Source of the DNA: Nitrospirota bacterium
GTDB lineage: Bacteria > Nitrospirota > Thermodesulfovibrionia > Thermodesulfovibrionales > UBA9159
Length of the DNA: 34,262 bases
Direction of reading: 5' to 3'
Assembly: GCA_023382175.1 (NCBI GenBank)
Contig: JAMCQB010000152.1
Span: 1-34,262 of the forward strand
Of this stretch, positions 8,407-14,632 are shown piece by piece. Both the position numbers and the translations under genes were made by a program. The notes beneath the pieces were generated by a model. That model did no database searches, was not told where the DNA came from, and saw nothing but the letters and a program-made list of their open reading frames with translations. The first letter of the stretch is position 1; each line of letters begins with the position of its first letter.

Positions 8407-9699
8407 TCATGTTCCCCACCGCAGTTCGACTAGGGTGAGGTCGTCCGCCCTTTCGGTCCCCTTTGAGAAATCCTCCACATAGTCAACGATCCCCTGAACG
8501 AGCTGAGCATCCTGCAGATGTTCCCTTGTGAAGTCCGCGATCTTCTCGAAGCCTATTCTCTCTCCCCCCCGGTTCTTTGCATCAAAAACGCCGTCAGTGA
8601 GGAAGAGAAGGCGGTCACCAATTTCGAGAGGGATGGGAGTGACAGGATATTCAGTGGGCACGATGCCAAGGGGGGGACCTGAGGGTACGGTCGTCACCGT
8701 TGCCTCTCCCCTGGATATCCGGATAAAGGGGGGATGCCCTGCAACAGAAAGGAGGAGATTCCCTTTGGCCAGATCCAGGATCCCGTAAATGGCGGTGAGA
8801 AACATGCCCATGGGCGCCCGTGAGGCCAGTGCATTCAGCTTGTTGAGCGTGAGATCAGGTCTGTCGATCTGAAGGGAGACGTGCCTGAAGTCACTGATGA
8901 ACTTGGCCATATAGAGAGCTGCAGAAATGCCTTTGCCGGAAACGTCCCCGATGAGGATCCCCAGAGTCCCGTCCACCGGTTCTATGAAGTCATAGATGTC
9001 CCCGCCCACCCGGGACGCGGAGATATTCAACGCAGATACCGTTGCCTTCCCCTTCTTCAGAACAGGAGATTCAGGGAGAAAGCTTTTCTGAAGGGAAGCA
9101 GCGATCTCGAGCTGCTGCCTGAGCCTCTCCCTTTGTATCGATTCTTTGTGATACCGCGCATTCTCGATCGCAATAGCGAACTGCCTGCAGAGGAGCTGGA
9201 ATATCTCCGGATCAAAGTCCTTCTTTCCGGGATTAATGACCTCTGCAACACCGATGAGGCCGCTCCTTCCGATGAGGGGCACGGCAATGATGCCACGGGT
9301 GGTGAACCCGGTGATCTTGTCCGCGTCCTGGAAGAAACGGTTGTCCTTCCTAACATCATCGATGATGAGGGGTTGCCGGTTCTCCGCAACCCACCCTGCA
9401 ATGCCCTGGCCCATATCCAGGGTGACGGTCTTTTTCAGGATCTCTGAGGCTGAATCTTCACCGCACATGGCGACCTCGAACTCCAGCTTGTCGGTTTCCC
9501 TGTTATAAAAGAGGATGGAGCAGGCCTCGGCGTCCATGACGTTCTTCGCCTTTTCCATGACAAGGGGCATGAGTTCGTCCAGCTCCAGCGTAGAGGACAG
9601 GAGGGTAGAGACCTCGATGAGGAGTTTGAGGTCATCTACCTTTTTCTCGATGTTCCGCATATATCCCTCGGGGACAGTGACCTTCGGTTCCTCTGCCAT
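8407..9699 (-). CDS. GAF domain PP2C-type serine phosphatase (RsbU/SpoIIE-like)
   Basis: The product would remove phosphate from the STAS partner, opposing the kinase encoded next. A short coiled segment (NIEKKVDDLKLLIEVSTLLSST) leads into a GAF sensor domain of about 150 residues, then a PP2C domain. Metal-site motifs are present: VGGDIYDF, LIGDVSGKGISAALYMA, LLFLTDGVFDAKN and RADDLTLVELRW. The start is uncertain. ATG at 9699 (MAEEPKV) is used here; TTG at 9735 and ATG at 9660 are in frame, the last with GAGGGA nearby. It is the first gene of the phosphatase-kinase-STAS-mla run. The GAF ligand cannot be told from sequence. Confidence 0.92.
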   Translation of the reverse strand: MAEEPKVTVPEGYMRNIEKKVDDLKLLIEVSTLLSSTLELDELMPLVMEKAKNVMDAEACSILFYNRETDKLEFEVAMCGEDSASEILKKTVTLDMGQGIAGWVAENRQPLIIDDVRKDNRFFQDADKITGFTTRGIIAVPLIGRSGLIGVAEVINPGKKDFDPEIFQLLCRQFAIAIENARYHKESIQRERLRQQLEIAASLQKSFLPESPVLKKGKATVSALNISASRVGGDIYDFIEPVDGTLGILIGDVSGKGISAALYMAKFISDFRHVSLQIDRPDLTLNKLNALASRAPMGMFLTAIYGILDLAKGNLLLSVAGHPPFIRISRGEATVTTVPSGPPLGIVPTEYPVTPIPLEIGDRLLFLTDGVFDAKNRGGERIGFEKIADFTREHLQDAQLVQGIVDYVEDFSKGTERADDLTLVELRWGT

Positions 9700-9747
9700 A
9701 GCTATTATTAAATACTGAAGGGAGGGAATTTTCAAGGAGAAAATGGG

Positions 9748-9773
9748 AAGCCGTGCTCCGTCGGGGACGGCTT
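9748..9773. repeat. Inverted repeat upstream of the phosphatase gene
   Basis: AAGCCGT and ACGGCTT form a 7-base stem. An inner CCGTC/GACGG pairing on the minus strand is a mutually exclusive alternative. It lies just upstream of the phosphatase start on the likely leader of the mla operon. No U-tract follows closely on either strand, so a terminator is not claimed. Confidence 0.3.
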
Positions 9774-9990
9774 GAAGACTTTTCTATCTCGATATTTACC
9801 TGGCTGATAGATAAACCCTCGGACCCTTGTTGTATCCAAGCTGGTTTTTCTTGAAGATTTCTTCCTCAAGTCAACGCTTGTGCTATTCTCTGCAAAATAA
9901 AGCAAAATGGAAATCTTCAAAAATAGGCTTTCGTTATTAGCTTTTAAAGATAAAATTATAAACGTATCATACAATTCTAATTCATTGCGT
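9774..9990. other. AT-rich intergenic region between divergent genes
   Basis: Base use changes here from the GC-rich mla operon to AT-rich sequence that continues into the kinase gene. Open frames on the minus strand (to 9998 and to 10159) have no recognisable protein character, and the second runs through the riboswitch and terminator. No RNA gene was recognised in this part. Confidence 0.4.
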
Positions 9991-9991
9991 A

Positions 9992-10022
9992 TTGACAATG
10001 GAGAATATTTATGTGGTAGACT
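9992..10022 (+). promoter_or_regulatory. Possible sigma-70 promoter for the riboswitch leader
   Basis: TTGACA at 9992-9997 and TAGACT at 10017-10022 lie 19 bases apart, with a TG two bases before the -10 element. The spacing is one or two bases longer than ideal. A start near 10029 would place the aptamer at the very 5' end of the transcript. Confidence 0.35.
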
Positions 10023-10038
10023 TTTTTAAAGGTATCCT

Positions 10039-10114
10039 GATAAAGCCAAATCCTTTGTAAGCAAAAAGGATGTAGAAAGCTGCGCATCTTTAGGAACAAG
10101 ATGGCCGGGCTGTC
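10039..10114 (+). promoter_or_regulatory. Candidate GEMM (cyclic dinucleotide, c-di-GMP-I-like) riboswitch aptamer
   Basis: The order of conserved blocks matches GEMM-I: GATAAAGCCAAATCC, a hairpin, GGATGTAGAAAGCTGCG with the AAAGC core, a second hairpin, then GGCCGGGCTGTCGAA. P1 can form from GATA-(AA)-GCC with GGC-TGTC. P2 uses ATCC/GGAT and TTTG/CAAA. P3 is a perfect CATCTT/AAGATG stem with a 7-base loop. Known ligands of this class are c-di-GMP and, in a Geobacter-type variant, 3',3'-cGAMP. The core departs from consensus (GTAGAAAGC for CGCAAAGC), so it may be a variant. The assignment comes from remembered consensus and was not run against a covariance model. Confidence 0.62.
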
Positions 10115-10146
10115 GAAGGAAGAATCTTTGGTAGCTCGGCTTTTTT
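10104..10146 (+). terminator. Intrinsic terminator overlapping the riboswitch 3' strand
   Basis: GCCGGGCT (10104-10111) pairs with AGCTCGGC (10133-10140), 8 pairs including one G-U, followed directly by TTTTTTG. The 5' arm is the same segment that forms the 3' side of aptamer P1, so aptamer and terminator exclude each other. Ligand binding would then favour read-through into the kinase gene, an ON switch. Confidence 0.78.
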
Positions 10147-10168
10147 GTTCAAGAAACATTGTTAAAAA

Positions 10169-12034
10169 ATGAAACTAGGATATAAATTAACAAGTGTTTT
10201 TTTGATATTCACGCTGTCAATACCTGTGCTTTTCTATGTAATCGGATTGCGGAATCAGGATGAGAATTTCAAAGAGATAGCACTTGAGAACATTAGGAGA
10301 ACAGAGGATTCGTTTCATACTCTTGAAGAGCGTGATACAAAAATACTGTCTTCTGCTTTGGAAGTGATCGTTCAGGACTCTGCCCTCAAGGAAGTATACT
10401 TAGGAAAGAACAGAGAAAGACTATATAATCATGGCCAGCGCCTATTCCAGAATCTTAAGAACAAATATGGCATTACACATTTTTATTTTATCCTGCCCGA
10501 TGGTCGCGTTTTTCTCAGGATGCACGATAAAGAGATTTATGGAGACGCGGTAAACAGGATTTCTTTTCAGAAAGCGAGAGATACAAAGAACCCTGCCTGG
10601 GAAATTGAACTGGGGAAAACTGCCTTTGCCTTGAGAGCGATTATGCCTTATTATAACGCAGGCAAGTTGATAGGATACGTGGAATTAGGGGAAGAAATAG
10701 ACCACTTTTTAGAGATCCTGAAAGACGAGACCAATAGCGAGTTTGCAATTATTGCTGACAAAAAATACTTAGACAGAGGCGACTGGAAATCCGTAAGACG
10801 AGCAGCGAGGCTTAGGGATAATTGGGATGATTTGGAGAAACACCTTGTTCTCAGCAGCACAGCTGAAGGAGGAATGGCAGCAAAATGTTTTGTAGAAGAC
10901 AATTTGGAGCGAGTAGAGAAAGGAGAAAACATTCTCCAGCAACTTCAGGGTAACAATCAAACTTTTATGTGCGGCGGTTTTGAGTTGAACGACGCCGGAG
11001 GACGACATATTGGAGCGGTATTGTCCTTGAGAGATATCACGGATCATGTTGCCATTGCGCAAAAAGCCAATAATGCCATATTACGCATGGCGATCATTTT
11101 CTTTCTCGTAACATTTACAGCAGGTATCCTCATCTCCCGCTCTATCACAAAGCCGATTTTGAAGCTTGCAGAGGCGGCAAAGGCAATTGGAAGTGGTGAC
11201 TTAGACCGAAGGGTGGATGTTACTTCCACCGATGAGATAGGACAGATGGGTACAACTTTTAATGACATGGTTGAGAAGCGCAAACGGGTCGAGGAGGCAT
11301 TAATAGAGTCAGAAAAGCGCGTGCGCGTACTGAATGAACATATTGTCAATATGCTGATGGCCATGTCCCACGATATCAGAGGGCCTTTTGTTGCAATCAT
11401 GGCAACCTTGAAATTGCTCCTTCGAGGCGCTTATGGAAAGATGGATGAAAGCGTAGCCAACACGCTCAAGGATCTCTTGTCGAGGGTCAGCCATTTGCAG
11501 GGAATTGCGGAGGACTGTCTGGGCAAGGCTCACGCAGTTGAAGGGTCACTTAAGGTTGAACGTCAGGTCCTGGATTTAAGGGAGGACATCATAGATCCTG
11601 TACTCGAAGAGCTTTCCAGTGATATTCAGGAACTGGGGATTACAATTGACAATCGCCTCGGGGCCATTCCTGCAGGCACTATTCCCGTGAGTGCAAACAA
11701 AACTTGGCTCAAGGTTGTCTTTAGAAACCTCTTTAAGAATGCCATTAAATACGGAGGAAAGGGTTGCACTATCGCCTTTGGCTTTGAGGATCACGGTTCT
11801 TATTATCGCCTGAATGTTTACAATAGTGGGAAACCGATTTCGGAGGGAGATCGGGATAAATTATTTACCAAATTTGGACGAATCGTGACCGAGACCAAGG
11901 ATTCTGCCGAAGGTATTGGCCTCGGTCTGTACTTGGTCAAGGAAATTGTACGGAAGCATGGCGGCGACATATGGTACGAAGCAAAACATGACGGTTCGGA
12001 TTTTGTGTTTACCTTACCAAAGGGTGCGGAGTGA
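10169..12034 (+). CDS. Membrane sensor histidine kinase (double-Cache-like, HAMP, HisKA, HATPase)
   Basis: This 621-residue orphan kinase has a membrane segment at about 8-27, an extracytoplasmic sensor to about 300, a second segment at 304-324, HAMP to about 374, then the kinase core. The sensor includes HFYFILPDGRVFLRMHDKEIYG, as in double-Cache kinases. The phosphoacceptor is His401 in MSHDIRGP, the N-box is FRNLFKNAIKYGG, G1 is YNSGKPI and G2 is GIGLGLYLVK. No response regulator is adjacent. The ATG has no clear Shine-Dalgarno sequence. The gene follows a candidate riboswitch and terminator, so a cyclic dinucleotide may control its expression. It is visibly more AT-rich than its neighbours, which suggests transfer. 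Its stimulus is unknown. Confidence 0.93.
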   Translation: MKLGYKLTSVFLIFTLSIPVLFYVIGLRNQDENFKEIALENIRRTEDSFHTLEERDTKILSSALEVIVQDSALKEVYLGKNRERLYNHGQRLFQNLKNKYGITHFYFILPDGRVFLRMHDKEIYGDAVNRISFQKARDTKNPAWEIELGKTAFALRAIMPYYNAGKLIGYVELGEEIDHFLEILKDETNSEFAIIADKKYLDRGDWKSVRRAARLRDNWDDLEKHLVLSSTAEGGMAAKCFVEDNLERVEKGENILQQLQGNNQTFMCGGFELNDAGGRHIGAVLSLRDITDHVAIAQKANNAILRMAIIFFLVTFTAGILISRSITKPILKLAEAAKAIGSGDLDRRVDVTSTDEIGQMGTTFNDMVEKRKRVEEALIESEKRVRVLNEHIVNMLMAMSHDIRGPFVAIMATLKLLLRGAYGKMDESVANTLKDLLSRVSHLQGIAEDCLGKAHAVEGSLKVERQVLDLREDIIDPVLEELSSDIQELGITIDNRLGAIPAGTIPVSANKTWLKVVFRNLFKNAIKYGGKGCTIAFGFEDHGSYYRLNVYNSGKPISEGDRDKLFTKFGRIVTETKDSAEGIGLGLYLVKEIVRKHGGDIWYEAKHDGSDFVFTLPKGAE

Positions 12035-12157
12035 AGAAACGATGGATACGAAATGGTGACTGTATCAATAAGATGCCTTGGGGTCTTGTCGCAGGGTTCT
12101 TCATATCAACACTGCCGGGGGGCTTTTATTTTTTGTTTCAAGAGTTAGAATATCAGG

Positions 12158-13798
12158 ATGGAAAATTCAGGAAAAAAGCAGGGCGACAGATCTCTCATCG
12201 ACATCCGGCATGTGGATGTCTCTCTCCAGGGACAGAGGATCCTCACCGATATATCCTGGCAGCTTAAGGAAGGGGAGCACTGGGCATTTATGGGCGGCAA
12301 CGGCGCAGGGAAATCCACTCTCCTGAAATTGATCCGTGGCGATCTGTGGCCTGACCCTGAGAGCAGGGGCAGGAGAATCTACCGGTTTGACGGCACGGAG
12401 CAGGAAGGCCCGGTGGGGATAAGAGAGAGTATTGCCTTTGTTTCACCCGAGAGGCAGGATGCCTATGCCAGGAACGGATGGGATTTGACCGGCGAGGAGG
12501 TGATCTTCACCGGTTTTTTCGACACTGTCTGGTTACAGCAGGAACCCGGAGAGGAGCAGCGCGCATACGCAGAGCGCATTATCAGCCTGCTGAAGCTCAA
12601 GGACCTGAGGGAGAAGAGCATCCTTGAAATGTCCGAAGGCGAGGGCAGGAAGATTCTCATTGCGCGGGCATTGGTTTCCCAGCCCAGGGTTTTGATGCTG
12701 GATGAGTTCTGCAGCGGACTTGACATCCCTTCCAGGAGAAAGCTCCTTCACCTCATTGAGCGGATAGCCCAAAGCGGTACGCAGATCATTTTTACCACCC
12801 ACAGGGTGGAAGAATTGATCCCCTCCGTCTCTCATATCCTATTCCTGAAGGGCGGGCAGATAGTAGGCCGGGGAAAGCGGGAGTCAGTGCTTGCTCCGGA
12901 AAGCGTGGTAGAGGCGCTGGGGCATTCCGTGCGGCGCCGTATCAGGATTCCCGGACGAAAAAGCAGTCCTCGCGGGGAGAGGGGGCTGGATAACGGGAAT
13001 GCTTATCTTGTGAACATCAGAGGTGCGGATGTGTATTTGGATGGAAAAGAGATACTGGAGGAGATTCGGTGGAAGATGCTCAAGAATGAAAACTGGGCGA
13101 TCCTGGGAGAAAACGGCGCGGGGAAATCCACCCTTCTGAAACTCATTCTTGGAGATATCCACCCCGCTCTTGGTGGAACGATTTCCCGGTTCGGCACAAG
13201 GGAAGGGGATATCATGGACGTCAAAAAGAGGATCGGATATCTTTCTTCGGAACTTCAGGGGAATTATGATTCCAATCTTACCGGTGAAGAGGTCGTGCAC
13301 TCCGGCTTTTTCTCCAGTATCGGGATCTACCGTGAGGTCACGGACAGGCAGAAAGAGATCGCAAAAAAATGGATACGTTTTTTCGACGTGGAGGCGCTCT
13401 GCGGGAAAGAGATTTTCAGCATGTCCTACGGTGAACTGAGAAAAATACTTGTGGTGAGGGCCATGGTGAATGACCCTGATATCCTTGTTCTCGATGAACC
13501 CTGCAGCGGGCTGGATATGTCGGCAAGGGAGGACCTTCTCAATGCCCTGGAAAAACTGTCCGGGACCGGGACGAGAATCGTCATGGTCACCCACCATCCC
13601 GAAGATCTGATTCCCTCCATAACCCATCTGCTGGTCATGGAGAAGGGAAGGATTCTTGATAAGGGCAGAAAAGAAAAGATACTGGGGAAAAAGAGCCTCT
13701 CAGCCCTTTACGGCGATCTCAGCCAGTCACCTTTTCCAGAACATTTCCCTTTTCATCAAACTTGCAGGCAAGGACAAATGGGTCATGATAGAAGATGA
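12158..13798 (+). CDS. Double-domain ABC ATPase, ModF-like
   Basis: The 546-residue product has two ABC cassettes and no membrane segment. Domain 1 has Walker A GGNGAGKST, signature-like MSEGEGRKILIARAL and Walker B VLMLDEFCSGLD. Domain 2 has GENGAGKST, MSYGELRKILVVRAM and ILVLDEPCSGLD. The signatures depart from LSGGQ, and a Ser-Gly-Leu-Asp follows each Walker B. This layout and length fit ModF/PhrA, a cytoplasmic ATPase linked to molybdate use in E. coli; the role is not proven. Glu-Phe replaces Glu-Pro after domain 1 Walker B. The last 80 bases overlap the convergent metallo-hydrolase gene, and the tail after SALYGDLS has no family likeness, so the stop may have moved. The start at 12158 has only a weak upstream site. 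Confidence 0.8.
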   Translation: MENSGKKQGDRSLIDIRHVDVSLQGQRILTDISWQLKEGEHWAFMGGNGAGKSTLLKLIRGDLWPDPESRGRRIYRFDGTEQEGPVGIRESIAFVSPERQDAYARNGWDLTGEEVIFTGFFDTVWLQQEPGEEQRAYAERIISLLKLKDLREKSILEMSEGEGRKILIARALVSQPRVLMLDEFCSGLDIPSRRKLLHLIERIAQSGTQIIFTTHRVEELIPSVSHILFLKGGQIVGRGKRESVLAPESVVEALGHSVRRRIRIPGRKSSPRGERGLDNGNAYLVNIRGADVYLDGKEILEEIRWKMLKNENWAILGENGAGKSTLLKLILGDIHPALGGTISRFGTREGDIMDVKKRIGYLSSELQGNYDSNLTGEEVVHSGFFSSIGIYREVTDRQKEIAKKWIRFFDVEALCGKEIFSMSYGELRKILVVRAMVNDPDILVLDEPCSGLDMSAREDLLNALEKLSGTGTRIVMVTHHPEDLIPSITHLLVMEKGRILDKGRKEKILGKKSLSALYGDLSQSPFPEHFPFHQTCRQGQMGHDRR

Positions 13799-14207
13799 AC
13801 CATGCTCCCTTCCCGACATACTTCTTTTCCAGCGCCTCCTTTTGCTGGATCGACGCAAGGGGGAAGTTGTCATAGGCCATTATCCATAAGGGATTGAAAT
13901 GGGCATGAGTCGGCAGGAGGTCGCAGAGGTAAACCGCTGTCTGTCCTTGAGATTCCGCAATCACTATCTGGTACCCTTTCGTGTGTCCCCCGGCATGGGC
14001 GACCCTGATCCCTTTGACAATTTCACATTCTCCGTCGACGAGCTCAAGATTCGGACTCTCCCGCAGGAGTTCATTGTTTATCGGCCAATAAGTATTGATG
14101 GAACGGATGTTCGGGTTAATGACATCTTCCCATTCCTTCTTTTGTATGATGTGTTTTGCTCCGGGAAAAGTAAGAGAATATCCTCCGCTTTTTTCGTCTT
14201 TCATCAC
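13719..14207 (-). CDS. Metallo-beta-lactamase-fold hydrolase, C-terminal part (frame-broken)
   Basis: This is the second part of a metallo-beta-lactamase-fold gene; the real reading joins it to the upstream part at the G7 run (14212-14218). It starts VVMKDEKSGGYSLTFPGAKHII. It keeps the third-ligand motif HAGGHTKGYQIV, the bridging-Asp region VYLCDLLPTHAH and a final FYHDP, where a metal-ligand His is expected. The layout is like the YtnP/AHL-lactonase branch. The 3' end overlaps the convergent ABC ATPase gene by 80 bases. With one G removed, the whole gene runs from 14568 to 13719 and encodes about 282 residues, normal for the family. Confidence 0.8.
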   Translation of the reverse strand: MMKDEKSGGYSLTFPGAKHIIQKKEWEDVINPNIRSINTYWPINNELLRESPNLELVDGECEIVKGIRVAHAGGHTKGYQIVIAESQGQTAVYLCDLLPTHAHFNPLWIMAYDNFPLASIQQKEALEKKYVGKGAWFIFYHDPFVLACKFDEKGNVLEKVTG

Positions 14208-14568
14208 GACGCCCCCCCGAGTGGTCGAAATCGTAGTGAGTCAGGATTATATAATCGATGTCCTCTCTTTTTATCCCAAGGGTCTCCAACTCTCCGATCA
14301 CGTTCCATTCTTCTTTAACCCTGAATATCTGTTTCTGTTTTTCCGTCAGCTTGTTCCCCAACCCGGTCTCAACGAGAACAAGTGAGTCAGGCGTTTTGAT
14401 CAGAAGCGGCCAAGCGACCATAGGGATGGTGTTGTCTTCATTAGGGGGGTATTTCTTTGACCAGAGGACCTTCGGCACGACTCCGAACATGGCGCCGCCG
14501 TCCAGCTCGAACCTTCCTCCCCTGAGCCAGAATAATTCAAATTCACCCAGTCTGAATCCTTTTTTCAT
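14116..14568 (-). CDS. Metallo-beta-lactamase-fold hydrolase, N-terminal part (frame-broken)
   Basis: The N-terminal part reads GGAMFGVVPKVLWSKKYPP, then LVLVETGLGNKL, then DYIILTHYDFDHSGG. The first lines resemble YtnP-type lactone-hydrolysing enzymes. The metal motif is His-Tyr-Asp-Phe-Asp-His: the second ligand of the usual HxHxDH is Asp, which is unusual and may alter metal binding or activity. After HSGG the frame leaves the family sequence and ends in a basic, low-meaning tail (RRDERRKKRR) before the stop at 14116. The expected HSGGVVMKDEKSGG continues in the other frame. The start at 14568 has AGGA about 10 bases upstream. Substrate is unknown; quorum-signal lactonase activity is only a family possibility. 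Confidence 0.82.
   Translation of the reverse strand: MKKGFRLGEFELFWLRGGRFELDGGAMFGVVPKVLWSKKYPPNEDNTIPMVAWPLLIKTPDSLVLVETGLGNKLTEKQKQIFRVKEEWNVIGELETLGIKREDIDYIILTHYDFDHSGGRRDERRKKRRIFSYFSRSKTHHTKEGMGRCH
14212..14218 (-). other. Homopolymer G7 where the metallo-hydrolase frame breaks
   Basis: The coding strand reads CAC TCG GGG GGG CGT. Six G would give H-S-G-G-V-V-M-K-D, continuing the fold. This is the same kind of lesion (seven where six fit) as in nifD. Confidence 0.85.
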
Positions 14569-14604
14569 CGGGACAGTCCTTTTCTGAAAGGTGGTGTCTT
14601 TCCT

Positions 14605-14632
14605 CCGTAACGCGTGACGTGTAACGAGTTAC
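14605..14632. repeat. Four-heptad GTNAC repeat at the end of the acyl-CoA synthetase gene
   Basis: Units are CCGTAAC, GCGTGAC, GTGTAAC and GAGTTAC, followed by GTCTCTT. The synthetase stop codon lies inside the last unit. Unit number, unit length and position at the 3' end of a minus-strand gene match the copy at 3306-3333. Confidence 0.7.

Noticed and set aside
9977-10159. Minus-strand open frame opposite the riboswitch
   Set aside because: It spans the structured leader and terminator of the opposite strand and shows no family likeness.
12031-12267. Small open frame starting at the kinase stop
   Set aside because: The GTGA overlap looks like coupling, but the frame runs into the ABC ATPase gene in another frame and has no conserved features.
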